This document shows, piece after piece, positions 56,072 through 64,000 of a stretch of DNA of 64,000 nt. The notes beneath the pieces were generated by a model. The model had not been told where the DNA came from. It worked only from the letters and a program-made list of their open reading frames with translations, and made no database searches. Origin of the DNA: Bog-473 sp963828825 (lineage in GTDB: Bacteria > Actinomycetota > Acidimicrobiia > Acidimicrobiales > RAAP-2); contig CAWHGF010000007.1 of NCBI GenBank assembly GCA_963828825.1, positions 1,302,001 through 1,366,000 of the forward strand. The letters are read 5' to 3'. The position numbers and the translations under genes are program-made. Numbering within the stretch: position 1 is the first letter of the stretch; every line of letters begins with the position of its first letter.

Positions 56072-56326
56072 CTATTCAGATCGCCAACGTCGGTACAGCT
56101 CGGTGAGGTCCGCTTGTGCCTCAGAACTCAGATCGTCGGGTTCGATGGTCCCGGCCAGCTCGATGGTCATTTTGATCTGTTCGAGGTAGGCCGCGCAGTT
56201 GGGACAGGCTCGCAGATGTGCCTCGAGACGGCGTCGTTCTCGACGCGTGAGCGCGCCCTCCAAATAGTCGGTGACGAGCTCGACCGCCTCCTGACACACG
56301 ATGTCCTTGCGTCGCAATGAGAGCAT
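56072..56326 (-). CDS. Zinc-binding anti-sigma factor (ZAS, zf-HC2)
   Basis: 84 residues. The motif H37-x3-C41-x2-C44 (EAHLRACPNC) together with Cys11 (IVCQEAVELVTDYLEGAL) is the anti-sigma zinc site of the RsrA type. No membrane segment is present, so it is a soluble anti-sigma factor. Its gene starts three bases after the stop of a truncated ECF sigma gene, the normal sigma/anti-sigma order; the sigma partner itself seems lost here. Confidence 0.85.
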   Translation of the reverse strand: MLSLRRKDIVCQEAVELVTDYLEGALTRRERRRLEAHLRACPNCAAYLEQIKMTIELAGTIEPDDLSSEAQADLTELYRRWRSE

Positions 56327-56329
56327 GGT

Positions 56330-56600
56330 TCAAGCCTTCGCTATTTGAGCTTCGAGGATCTCGCGTAGGCGAGTCCTACCCCCTGTGTAACAGGATCCGT
56401 TGGTTGCCGGCAGCGATGTCGAGGAGGTCGCAAAACCTCATCGCTGGAGAGCCCTTCCATGTCATGCAGCACGACCACTTGGCGCTGGCGCGGTGGAAGA
56501 TCTTCGAGTCCGGACGGGTTCCGGCGCAGCTCAGGAGGGCTCGTCATTGCCGGCCCTGCCTCTTCGTCGTGGTGCTGCTCGCCACAAGCTCACTGTGATG
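56330..56600 (-). pseudogene. ECF sigma factor remnant (region 4 only)
   Basis: Readable pieces are RRNPSGLEDLPPRQRQVVVL, HDMEGLSSDEV, LDIAAGNQRILLHRG and RTRLREILEAQIAKA, which match region 4 of ECF sigma factors (PPRQRxVVxLRD... EGNQRVLLHRAR). At least two frame shifts (near 56432 and 56390) separate them, and region 2 is absent because the DUF4118 gene ends at 56613. The stop at 56330 lies three bases before the anti-sigma ATG. This looks like a real deletion rather than sequencing error. Confidence 0.7.
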
Positions 56601-56612
56601 AGGGGAAGACCC

Positions 56613-57359
56613 CTACGCAGTGCGGAGTTGGGGGCGAAGCGAGGCGCCGACTTGATCGGCGATAGCCACGGCCACCACTCGTCGTTCCTGCGAGACCGGA
56701 TACCCCGGCGTCGGCGTCATGACGAAACGGCCTAGCGTGCGGCCTTGGTTTTGCACCCACAACTCGAGCTCCGGGCCGGGCAGCCCTACGCGATGGACGC
56801 CCCAGACCCTGCCTCCAAGGAAGACCCGGCCGTCATGCTCCAAGCGCATCATGGGGTGATCGGCCGAGCCGGCCTCGTAGCGGCACGCTTGCAGGTGCAA
56901 CAAGGCAACGAGTTCATTCCGCACGCGTTCGACCACCTCACGGGAGGCCGCGCCCGATGTGGCGAGTTCCGAGACGTCGTGGATAAGGCCAACGAAGTCC
57001 GCTTCCTCGGCCGCTGTCGCATGGTGATGACGGTTGCGGGCAGCGAGCTCGGTCACGATGATCCCGACCACAAAAAGACTCACGGCAGTCTCGATGTCCG
57101 GACGGTGGGTGATAGCGAGCTTCTCGTAGGGGCGCGTGAGGAAGAAGTCGAACCACAGGGTGGCTGAGACCGTTGCGACGAATCCAGAGATCCGGTTGCC
57201 CAACGCCGCGACCGCCACGATGACCGCGACGAGGATCAGCGCCGATGCGGTGTTGGCGAAGCTCGAGCGGAATGGGACGAGGATGGCCGCCACCCCGAGC
57301 GGCAGGACGACCGCGGCGACGAGGGCTATCTGGTCTCGGTGAAGCCGGATCCTCTCCAT
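56613..57359 (-). CDS. DUF4118 (KdpD-type) membrane sensor protein without kinase
   Basis: 248 residues. Four close-spaced hydrophobic helices occupy about 10-110 (IALVAAVVLPLGVAAILVPF, ASALILVAVIVAVAALG, ISGFVATVSATLWFDFFLTRPYEKLAI, TAVSLFVVGIIVTELAA), the DUF4118 module of KdpD. A GAF-like domain follows (EEADFVGLIHDVSELATSGA to VAVAIADQVGASLRPQL). No histidine-kinase domain follows, so it senses or binds but does not phosphorylate. Partner unknown. Confidence 0.82.
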   Translation of the reverse strand: MERIRLHRDQIALVAAVVLPLGVAAILVPFRSSFANTASALILVAVIVAVAALGNRISGFVATVSATLWFDFFLTRPYEKLAITHRPDIETAVSLFVVGIIVTELAARNRHHHATAAEEADFVGLIHDVSELATSGAASREVVERVRNELVALLHLQACRYEAGSADHPMMRLEHDGRVFLGGRVWGVHRVGLPGPELELWVQNQGRTLGRFVMTPTPGYPVSQERRVVAVAIADQVGASLRPQLRTA

Positions 57360-57551
57360 GGCTACCTCGCTTCGGTCCAGTCCCCCAAGTTTTCCACGGC
57401 GAGAGCGCCCCGTGTCTCTGAGCGCGATTGGACCGAAATTGGAAGTCGCTCTCGTTTCGTTCGGGCATCTGGGGGGCCCGAGCGGCTTTGAGCCGGACAG
57501 CTCACCCAAATGGTCTGTGAGTGCAGACGAAGAGAACGACGGGCACCTCGC

Positions 57552-58304
57552 TTATGGCCGCTCCTTCGCAGTCGCCGGCTCGAGCAGGCTCTCGCTCAGA
57601 TGGCGTGGGACCACGACGTCCGCCGCCTGGCGAGGAGTCACTCCGGGATAGAGGACCCAGATGAGGCCGGCAGCGACCAGGCCACCGAACACCTGGGCGG
57701 AGATGAAGCTCGGGGCCGATGACGGAGCGATCCCGGCGAAGCTGTTCGAGAACATTCGGCCCACCGTGATGGCCGGGTTGGCGAAGCTGGTCGAACTGGT
57801 GAAGAAGTAGGCGGCGCCGATGTAGGCCCCGACGGCCGCCGGTGCGAGGTGGGACCTTCCCGATCGGGCCAAGCCGAAGATCAGCATGATCAAACCCACC
57901 GTGGCGAGCACCTCGGAGAGGAAATGCGGACCGCTCGCCCGGTCATTGGTCGAGATGGAGATGGCGGCACTCGAGAACATCATGTTGGCGACCACTGCTC
58001 CACCTATGCACCCGGCCACCTGGAAGGGTAGATAGGCGGCGGCATCTCTCCACGTGACGCCGCCGAACACAGCGTCCACGAAGGAGACCACCGGGTTGAA
58101 GTGACCGCCCGAGATCGGCCCGAACATCAAAATGATGGTGAAGAGACCAGCGGCCGTGGCCGCGGCGTTCTCGAAGAGTTCGAGGCCGACGTTTCCGGGG
58201 GACAGGTTCTGCGCCGCAATGCCGGAGCCGACGACCACGGCGCACAAGAAGAACGACCCCAAGAACTCAGCCAGGAGTCGCCGCCACAACTCGGTGTCCC
58301 TCAT
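57552..58304 (-). CDS. aqpS: Aquaporin-type channel (MIP family), arsenic-linked
   Basis: 250 residues with six helices and two half-helix motifs, NPV at 70-72 (GGHFNPVVSF) and NPA at 176-178 (SFANPAITVGR). Directly downstream of the CadI/ArsI gene and divergent from arsR, the layout in which such channels let trivalent arsenic species pass. The exact substrate (arsenite, methylarsenite or water/glycerol) is inference from context. Complete, with no frame breaks. Confidence 0.85.
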   Translation of the reverse strand: MRDTELWRRLLAEFLGSFFLCAVVVGSGIAAQNLSPGNVGLELFENAAATAAGLFTIILMFGPISGGHFNPVVSFVDAVFGGVTWRDAAAYLPFQVAGCIGGAVVANMMFSSAAISISTNDRASGPHFLSEVLATVGLIMLIFGLARSGRSHLAPAAVGAYIGAAYFFTSSTSFANPAITVGRMFSNSFAGIAPSSAPSFISAQVFGGLVAAGLIWVLYPGVTPRQAADVVVPRHLSESLLEPATAKERP

Positions 58305-58322
58305 GAGAAAGTGTCCGGTCGT

Positions 58323-58811
58323 TCAGGAGCGGGAGGAAGCGCCAGGGACCGCATCGAGCGTCAGGGGAACCCTCTGGACTGCGTCGGAGACGCCGCAGGA
58401 CGACGCAGGGCCGTTCAGCCCCGTCCCGGCTGGTGCATCAGCGAGAACGGTGTAGACCTCCCAAGGCGCGCCGTCGGGGTCGCTGACCCAGACTTTGTCC
58501 TGGACGGCGTAGCAACACGTCGTTTGTTGCTCTCGCTTCGTTGCCAGTCCCTCGTCATTGAGTCGGCTCGATGCGGCCGTGACCTCGTCAGGGGTCTCCA
58601 CCTCGACACCGAGATGATTGAGGGCGCCAGTGATCCCGCTCTTCCGTGCGTCCCTGTCCTCGATCAAGACCAGCTTGAGTCGCGGGTCAACGATGGCGAA
58701 GTTGGCGTAGCCGGGCTGTCGCTTGGCGGGTTGCGTCCCGAAAAGCTTGGAGTAGAACTCGACGGCCTCGTCGAGGTCAGAGACGTTGAGTGCGAGTTGG
58801 ACACGGGCCAT
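58323..58811 (-). CDS. CadI/ArsI-family metalloenzyme (VOC fold)
   Basis: 162 residues from the ATG at 58811. VOC-fold start RVQLALNVSDLDEAVEFYSKLFG, then GALNHLGVEVETP (His66) and TTCCYAVQDKVWVSDPDGAPWEVY with the vicinal pair Cys99-Cys100 and Glu118. ArsI enzymes use this Cys pair to bind trivalent organoarsenicals and cleave the C-As bond; mycobacterial CadI, very similar here including RVQLALNV, is cadmium-induced. Position 5 is Gln where ArsI has a metal-binding His, which favours CadI or altered chemistry. The first gene of a two-gene operon with the aquaporin, divergent from arsR. Confidence 0.85.
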   Translation of the reverse strand: MARVQLALNVSDLDEAVEFYSKLFGTQPAKRQPGYANFAIVDPRLKLVLIEDRDARKSGITGALNHLGVEVETPDEVTAASSRLNDEGLATKREQQTTCCYAVQDKVWVSDPDGAPWEVYTVLADAPAGTGLNGPASSCGVSDAVQRVPLTLDAVPGASSRS

Positions 58812-58830
58812 CGGTGGGACCTCTCCATCT

Positions 58831-58848
58831 ATCGACATCGGTCGATGT
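58831..58848. promoter_or_regulatory. ArsR operator between arsR and the CadI/ArsI operon
   Basis: ATCGAC-N4-GTCGAT (58831-58846), which also reads ACATCG-GT-CGATGT (58835-58848), lies midway in the 81-base divergent promoter beside AT-rich TATAAAGTATCAT. Size and symmetry suit an ArsR/SmtB repressor. Confidence 0.65.
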
Positions 58849-58892
58849 ATAAAGTATCATCAATGCATTCACGACTGTCAATAGGAGAGAGA

Positions 58893-59237
58893 ATGGTGAA
58901 ACGGGCCGCGACGCTCGAACCCCTGATGCAGTGCTGCCCGTCGGTGCTGGCCGCCCCCCTCGATGCTTCCGACGCCGCAGTGCTGGCTAGCGGGTTCAGC
59001 GCCCTCTCAGACCCGGTTCGTCTCCGGGTACTCAGCATGTTGGCGGCTTCACCAGAGGGTGAGGTGTGCGTGTGCGAGTTCGTCGAACCCCTCGGCAAGA
59101 GTCAACCGACCATCTCGCATCACATGAAGATTCTGACCGAGGCGGGACTTGTCCAAGGTGACCGGCGGGGCAAGTGGGTCTGGTACTCGCTCAATCGTGC
59201 CCGCCTGGCCGAACTCCGGGCAGCCATCGATACCTGA
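58893..59237 (+). CDS. arsR: ArsR/SmtB-family metalloregulator
   Basis: 114 residues; AGGAGAG precedes the ATG. The winged helix has LSDPVRLRVLSMLAAS, GKSQPTISHHMKILTEAGLVQGDRRGKWVWYSL. Candidate ligands are the N-terminal pair Cys14-Cys15 (MQCCPSV) and Cys59/Cys61 (EVCVCEF) in the recognition-helix region, reminiscent of the Cys15-Cys16-Cys55 arsenite site of Corynebacterium ArsR. Release from the palindrome at 58831-58848 would switch on both directions. Confidence 0.92.
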   Translation: MVKRAATLEPLMQCCPSVLAAPLDASDAAVLASGFSALSDPVRLRVLSMLAASPEGEVCVCEFVEPLGKSQPTISHHMKILTEAGLVQGDRRGKWVWYSLNRARLAELRAAIDT

Positions 59238-59333
59238 GCGGAACCGCGGGACGAACCGCCGATTCTGCCGCTTACCCCCCTTGGTTGTCGTCTTTCAGCC
59301 CCCTGCTACCGTTCGAGCCAGCTCACGCCGACC

Positions 59334-60497
59334 ATGACCGAGTCTGCCGAACAGAGCGTGCCGCTTTCCACCATCATGCGCGAGTGGGGCCGCATCGGTG
59401 TCATCGGCTTCGGCGGCCCCCCCGCCCACATCGCGCTCTTGCGGAAACTCTGCGTCGAAGACCGTGCGTGGTTGAGCGCTCACGAGTTCGAAGACGGCAT
59501 CTCGGCTACCAATCTGCTGCCGGGCCCTGCCTCGACCCAGCTGGCTATCTTCTGTGCCTGGCGGCTGCGCGGACGCCTGGGCGCTCTCATCGGCGGCATC
59601 TGCTTCATCGTCCCGGGGCTCGTGATCATCTTGGCCCTCTCCGTACTGTTCTTGGCGGCGCACCCGCCCCTGTGGGTTCTCGGAGCTGCGGCCGGTGCTG
59701 GCGCAGCGGTGCCCGCCGTCGCGCTCAACGCCGCTGTCGGCCTCATTCCCCCCAGCTGGCGGAGGACGGGCGATGCACGAGCCCTCAAGGTCCGCTGGCT
59801 TTGCTACTTCCTCGTCGGAGCCGCCTCGGCGGCCACCATCGGTCCGTACCTCGTGCTCGTCCTGCTCGGTTGCGGCCTCATTGAGATCGCCGTGGAGGTC
59901 GGCTTCACCAACAATTCCGCCAAGTCCGCCCTTCTTCTGTTCCCGGCTACGGCGACTCCGGTCATCGGGGGTCTCGTCGCCCTGTGCTGGGTCGCCTTCA
60001 AAGTCGGGGCGCTGTCGTATGGCGGAGGTTTTGTGATCATCCCTCTCATGCAGCACGACGCCGTGGTGACGTATCACTGGATGACCGGTGCCCAGTTCCT
60101 CAACGCCGTGGCGCTGGGCCAGATCACCCCGGGGCCCGTCGTCCAGACGGTGGCGGTCGTCGGCTATGCCGCCGGTGGACTCGGCGGTGGCCTCCTGGCC
60201 GCCCTGGTCGCCTTCGCACCGTCGTTCTGCTTCATCATCGCCGGTGCATCCCACTTCGACCGGTTGCGGGCGGACACGCGCATCCAGGCCTTCCTCACTG
60301 GAGCAGGTGCATCGGTGATCGGGGCGATAGCCGGGTCCGCCATACCGCTCGGTCGTGAGCTGACCCACCTGTGGCAACTGGGCATTCTCGGCCTTGCGGC
60401 AATCTGGCTTCTCGGGTTGCGGCGAGGAGTCGTTCCCGTACTGCTCGCGACCGGCGTCTTGGGAGTGATCGCCGTGATGGCCGGAGCACCTGCATGA
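59334..60497 (+). CDS. chrA: Chromate transporter ChrA
   Basis: 387-residue CHR protein made of two homologous halves: first half IGFGGPPAHIALLRKLCV and NLLPGPASTQLAIFCAWR; second half FKVGALSYGGGFVIIPLMQ and ALGQITPGPVVQTVAVVGY. About ten to twelve helices. It exports chromate, coupled to the proton gradient or to other ions. It follows arsR by 96 bases on the same strand and may share its transcript, placing chromate export under an arsenic-type repressor. Convergent with arsB. Confidence 0.92.
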   Translation: MTESAEQSVPLSTIMREWGRIGVIGFGGPPAHIALLRKLCVEDRAWLSAHEFEDGISATNLLPGPASTQLAIFCAWRLRGRLGALIGGICFIVPGLVIILALSVLFLAAHPPLWVLGAAAGAGAAVPAVALNAAVGLIPPSWRRTGDARALKVRWLCYFLVGAASAATIGPYLVLVLLGCGLIEIAVEVGFTNNSAKSALLLFPATATPVIGGLVALCWVAFKVGALSYGGGFVIIPLMQHDAVVTYHWMTGAQFLNAVALGQITPGPVVQTVAVVGYAAGGLGGGLLAALVAFAPSFCFIIAGASHFDRLRADTRIQAFLTGAGASVIGAIAGSAIPLGRELTHLWQLGILGLAAIWLLGLRRGVVPVLLATGVLGVIAVMAGAPA

Positions 60498-60556
60498 GGC
60501 CCGAGTATTCGGTTGGCCGTGGACAGGATGGGGCATATGAGAGGGGTTGCCGGCAG

Positions 60557-61726
60557 TCAGTGCGACCCGCTCAGAGCGAGCATGCCAAGGGCAGCCAGCA
60601 TCGACAGCGGCACCGCAACCATGCCGAGAAGACTTGCCCTGGCGATCGATGGTCGAGCGCCGGCCGACTTTGACGATCGGAGCCACAAGATCCAGGCGAG
60701 CGAACCAGTGAGGAAAAGGTTCGGGCCGATGTTCAACCCCACGAGGAGGGCGAACGGGCGAGGTGGCACCCGCGCCGCCAACAGCGACGCAGCGGGAAGG
60801 TTGTTCACGACCACACTGAAGAGGGCTCCGACTACAGCAGTGTCCCAGGAATCGAGGTGCGACAAGAGAGTCGCCGGTCCCGACCAGGTGCGCCCCACCG
60901 TCCCGAGAGCCACTGCAACGCCGAAGAGGCCGACGAGAACGGGAAATCCGAGAACGCCCAAGGCGCGACCCGTCGACGCTTCCGAAGAACAGGACCGGAT
61001 GACGGTTGCTACCACACCGACTGCCGCTACCGGAGCCGCAGGCGACCGGAGGACGATCACGAACACGGTGACCGTCACCACGGCGACGAGTCCGACGCCC
61101 AGCACGGGTCGCTCTTCCTCCGATACCGGAGCGACCGTCGCCCGAAGGGAACGATGTTCGACACCGCCAACGACCAGGGCGGTCACCAGCGCCGCTGCGA
61201 TCGCCGCTGGGGCCATATGCCGGAGGAACTGTCCTCCCGAGAGGTGGAGATGGCCGAGGACGATCAGGTTGGTCAGATTCGAGCCGGGCAGCAGCAGCGA
61301 TCCGGCATTGGACAGGAGGAGGCACCCATAGAGAAGCGCTGCCTCCCCTTTTCCGCGCTTGCGGGCGGTGTAGACCAGGATGGGCGTGACGAACGCCACC
61401 GAGGTGTCGAGATTCAACACCGTCGTCACGCTGACGATCAGCACCACCGCACCGACGTAGAGGACCAACCCATTCGGCGCCAGGCGGGAGAGCATCTGTC
61501 CGGCGGCGGAGAACAGTCGGTCCTCGTCGGCGACGAGACCCACCAGGAGAAGGCCCGCCACGAGGACGAAGGGGGACCAGTCCTGTGCCGCGGCGGACCG
61601 GGCATCATCTGGGCTGAGCAGCGCAGCGCTCAGTGCTCCCGCACATCCAACACCCGCCAGGGCCCACCCGAGCCGACCCGTGGTGCCGGTGCGCGGTGCC
61701 ATGCTCTGGTCAGGACGGTCGCCCAT
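60557..61726 (-). CDS. ArsB/NhaD-type (ion transporter superfamily) arsenite permease
   Basis: 389 residues, about eleven helices. Family stretches: LNLDTSVAFVTPILVYTARKRG, SNAGSLLLPGSNLTNLIVLG, and near the end VVNNLPAASLLA with LNIGPNLFLTGSLAWILW, which are the ArsB signatures of helices around the ion path. In E. coli ArsB extrudes arsenite. It is on the opposite strand from arsR-chrA and 60 bases beyond chrA, so it needs its own promoter in 61727-62099. It is slightly shorter than classical ArsB (429), lacking part of the N terminus. Confidence 0.82.
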   Translation of the reverse strand: MGDRPDQSMAPRTGTTGRLGWALAGVGCAGALSAALLSPDDARSAAAQDWSPFVLVAGLLLVGLVADEDRLFSAAGQMLSRLAPNGLVLYVGAVVLIVSVTTVLNLDTSVAFVTPILVYTARKRGKGEAALLYGCLLLSNAGSLLLPGSNLTNLIVLGHLHLSGGQFLRHMAPAAIAAALVTALVVGGVEHRSLRATVAPVSEEERPVLGVGLVAVVTVTVFVIVLRSPAAPVAAVGVVATVIRSCSSEASTGRALGVLGFPVLVGLFGVAVALGTVGRTWSGPATLLSHLDSWDTAVVGALFSVVVNNLPAASLLAARVPPRPFALLVGLNIGPNLFLTGSLAWILWLRSSKSAGARPSIARASLLGMVAVPLSMLAALGMLALSGSH

Positions 61727-62099
61727 TCCCGCTAAATGCCCCGATCCGGCCCAAGACAGACCGGAACTGGCCGTTCGATTCTGCCGGCGTTGCTGTCGCC
61801 TGGTCTGGGTCGCGCATCTGCATCGACTCCATTTGACGTTCTTCGACCCGACAGCGGGTTAGGGCGTGTCGGCTTGGGGGTCCTCGCCCTCTTGCTGCAG
61901 GCCGGAGCGGCGATGGTCAGGTCGAGAGCACAGAGACGGCGACGACCAGAGTGATCACCACTAGGGGTTGGGCCGTCTCCGAAGTCGATCTCGCTGATTG
62001 CATGCGGTTTGCTGATGCAGTCGGAGAGGGAAGCACCGAGGGGGCGCCTCACCACGTCGGCGAACCTGAGGGCAAGCACCCTTTCATGCCGAGGCGCCA
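61727..62099. other. Intergenic region between the arsB-like and rhamnosidase genes
   Basis: No gene is supported. It must hold the arsB promoter. An inverted pair GGCGCCTC (62043-62050) / GAGGCGCC (62091-62098), with a small AGGG-N6-CCCT hairpin inside, abuts the rhamnosidase stop and may end its transcript. Base composition is mixed and no repeat or RNA gene was recognised. Confidence 0.5.
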
Positions 62100-64000
62100 C
62101 TACGGCGCCACGTACACGTCGTAGGTCGCCGCGCCCACAACAGAGACGGACAGAGACGTGGCGCCCGGAGCCACTGTGATGGCCTTGGAACGACCACCCG
62201 AAGGGGCCTTGGTCGTCACGACCGTCACGACTGCACCAGTCCGCGGTACCGGCACCGTCAGGGTGCCGGTGGTCCGACCCGGCGCGGTCACCTGCAGGGC
62301 GAAACGGCCCGACGAGGGCTGCTGGGCCCAGCGAACCTCAATCGTGCCGTGGGGCGTCGGGACGTTGCCCTCGGCCCACGAGAGGGAGCCCGGATGGGGG
62401 TCGACCGACCAGATGCCGAAGCCCGCCGTGGTCGGCCGGACTCCGAGGACGTAGGAGGACAGATCGGCCGTAGCCCCCGAGGACCAGCCGTGCGCCAGGC
62501 TCGTCTCATCGCCAAAACCGGGAGCACCGTTTGGCCCGACCAGCTCCCAGTCGGCCGCGGTGTAGTCCGGCCCCGGAGCATCCATGTATCCCCAGAGTCT
62601 CTGCAGCAGGGAGAGGGCGGATGCGGTGTCACCGGTGGCGAAGAGGGCGCCCACCTCGTCGTTGGTGACGAACGGGCTGACTCCGTTTTGCAGCCCGGCA
62701 TTGGCGGTGAACGCCAGCGAGCCGTAGGGCGTCGACGGCAGCGTCTTGGCCAGTGCGGCGAGAATGGGCGCGTCCTGCCCGGTCGGGGCCACGCCGAAGA
62801 GCACGGCGAGGGAGTTGCCGTCCTGGGCCACGGCGGCCGGCTGCTGGTCGGACAATTCGTAGAGCCCGGTGGAGGGATCGAAGAGGTATCGGTTGATTGC
62901 CGTCCGGAGACTTGCCGCTTCCTGCCGGTAGGAGGCGGCCTGGTCGGGTTGCCCGAGGGCCTCGGCCATCAGGGCGGCGTCGGTCAGGGTCTCGAAGTAG
63001 ATGTCGTTGTAGTAGGTGACTGCCCCGGCATGGCTCCCGTCGTAGTAGTCCCAGTCCTGCCCATCGTCCGAGTTGGTGACGAGCAGTCCGCGGCCGTCGA
63101 CCAGCGACGCGTTGTAGGCCAGCTCACGGGTGATCACCGGCCATTCGGCCCGGACGAAGGCGAGGTCACCGGTGTAGAGGTAGTAGGTGGCGATGTTGTC
63201 GACCTCGTCCATGGAGTAGGAGGTCGAGTAGGGCGATCCGCTCTGGGGGAATCTGCCCAACGGAGCCGTTGGGTTGACGTTTGTGCCCGTCTCGCCGTCG
63301 GCTACCTGGTAGCTGCCGAGGAGCTGGAGCGAGCCCCGCACGTAGTCGTCGGCTCCGGTCGTATAAAGCACGTTCGGGGTCTCCACGCCGAGGTCACCAC
63401 CCCAGACCACCCGATCGCGCTTGGCCCCGTCCATGATCACTGGCAGGGGATCGGAGGTCACGATGTTGGAGCCGCGGAAGTCGCTCAGGGCCGAGTGGTC
63501 CGACAGGCTGTTGGCGTAGAGGGTCGCTCCCGGGGGTCCGGTGACGTCGAGGTCCCGGAAAACGGCCGAGGAGGCCAGTTCGGTAAATCCGACCGAACCC
63601 CTCCCGTAGACGGGGGTCCCGGCCGGCAGCGCATGGGTGTCGAAGGAGGCAACCTGGCGGCCGTCGAGGGAGGTCGTGATGGTGCCGCCCGAGACCTGGG
63701 TCGTGACGTGGTGCCAGGCCGCGGCATCGAACGATTTGGGAAGGACCACCCTGTCGATGCTGGCGAACTCGGTGGGACCGAGCGCGATCTCAATCAGGGA
63801 GTTCGACGTGCCGTTCCCCGAGGCGGCGTGGTTCAAGGCGATCAGGTAGCCCGACGACGTCGACGAGGCGCGCACCAACCAGCCGGCCTGGTTGTCCACG
63901 ACGCGGGTGTCGAATGACATGGTGTAGTCGGACCAGTCGACGCCTTGACGCAGGATGCCGGCTGTCCCCATCACGGCGTGGAGCTCCTTCGCCTCAATCG
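62100..64000 (-). CDS. GH78-type alpha-L-rhamnosidase, N terminus beyond the window
   Basis: At least 633 residues, open to the right edge; the ATG at 63974 is internal. The part seen starts with a concanavalin-like carbohydrate-binding region (WSDYTMSFDTRVVDNQAGWLV to LDVTGPP). The (alpha/alpha)6 barrel follows with VIMDGAKRDRVVWGGDLGVETP, where the Asp and Arg cluster resembles the rhamnosidase active site, then YSMDEVDNIATYYLYTGDLAF and DETSLAHGWSSGATADLSSYVLGVRP. It ends in a C-terminal beta domain. It removes terminal rhamnose from plant or bacterial glycans; export cannot be judged without the N terminus. Confidence 0.82.
   Translation of the reverse strand, partial: IEAKELHAVMGTAGILRQGVDWSDYTMSFDTRVVDNQAGWLVRASSTSSGYLIALNHAASGNGTSNSLIEIALGPTEFASIDRVVLPKSFDAAAWHHVTTQVSGGTITTSLDGRQVASFDTHALPAGTPVYGRGSVGFTELASSAVFRDLDVTGPPGATLYANSLSDHSALSDFRGSNIVTSDPLPVIMDGAKRDRVVWGGDLGVETPNVLYTTGADDYVRGSLQLLGSYQVADGETGTNVNPTAPLGRFPQSGSPYSTSYSMDEVDNIATYYLYTGDLAFVRAEWPVITRELAYNASLVDGRGLLVTNSDDGQDWDYYDGSHAGAVTYYNDIYFETLTDAALMAEALGQPDQAASYRQEAASLRTAINRYLFDPSTGLYELSDQQPAAVAQDGNSLAVLFGVAPTGQDAPILAALAKTLPSTPYGSLAFTANAGLQNGVSPFVTNDEVGALFATGDTASALSLLQRLWGYMDAPGPDYTAADWELVGPNGAPGFGDETSLAHGWSSGATADLSSYVLGVRPTTAGFGIWSVDPHPGSLSWAEGNVPTPHGTIEVRWAQQPSSGRFALQVTAPGRTTGTLTVPVPRTGAVVTVVTTKAPSGGRSKAITVAPGATSLSVSVVGAATYDVYVAP

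Noticed and set aside
61732..62100. 122-codon minus-strand open frame between arsB and the rhamnosidase
   Set aside because: No ribosome site, no homology I can recognise, and arginine-rich random-like composition.

Overview
The window is a high-GC chromosomal segment (about 70% G+C by eye over most of its length, visibly lower from roughly 52 to 59 kb). It comes from an actinomycete, most plausibly class Acidimicrobiia. The evidence is an HspR-controlled dnaK operon, an F420-dependent reductase, a luciferase-like oxidoreductase, many GTG starts, start codons lying directly behind -10-like hexamers (leaderless mRNAs), and large exported proteins built from the GYWL-x-ASDGGIFxYGDA repeat that I associate with Acidimicrobiia. 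No rRNA, tRNA, CRISPR array or transposase was recognised.

Layout. 0-3.8 kb: 3' part of an ammonium transporter with its PII protein, then, on the other strand, an SPFH membrane protein coupled to a ribbon-helix-helix protein, and phosphoglycerate mutase. 3.8-10.6 kb: heat-shock operon dnaK-grpE-dnaJ-hspR-clpB behind a HAIR-like HspR operator that overlaps the -35 element. 10.6-14 kb: two convergent exported proteins, a glutamic (G1) peptidase and an Ig-like protein, each ending in six copies of the same ~42-residue repeat. 14.1-30.2 kb: a purine biosynthesis cluster, purA-purD-purB-purC-purS-purQ, then after an insert (muramoyl amidase, small basic protein, membrane protein, methyltransferase, patatin) purL-purF-purM-pyrE. 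Start and stop codons overlap at most joints.

30.2-46.7 kb: accessory catabolic and efflux genes: cyclase, F420 reductase, a serine hydrolase-epoxide hydrolase-LLM oxidoreductase operon behind a TetR-like palindrome, zinc alcohol dehydrogenase, SDR, a lipocalin-type protein, a phosphotransferase fused to DUF6285, an HxlR-controlled drug efflux pump, an amidase, an Old Yellow Enzyme homologue, a second MFS pump and a DUF1345 protein. 46.8-52.1 kb: a mannosyltransferase, a GT4 glycosyltransferase, a Fur-family regulator with its own palindrome, and a GH3 glycosidase. 52.2-57.4 kb: lower-GC region with small exported proteins, a HAD fragment, PhoU, NUDIX, a STAS antagonist, an epoxide-hydrolase-like protein, and an anti-sigma factor behind a truncated sigma gene. 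57.5-61.7 kb: metal-resistance island (aquaporin, CadI/ArsI, ArsR, ChrA, ArsB). 62.1 kb to the end: partial GH78 alpha-L-rhamnosidase.

About thirty single-base frame breaks interrupt otherwise well-conserved genes, including the purine genes purL and purF, and are densest between 36 and 48 kb. Most are net gains of one base beside short C or G runs, so I treat them as likely sequencing or assembly errors and annotate the genes as whole. Only the HAD fragment and the sigma-factor remnant look truly decayed.
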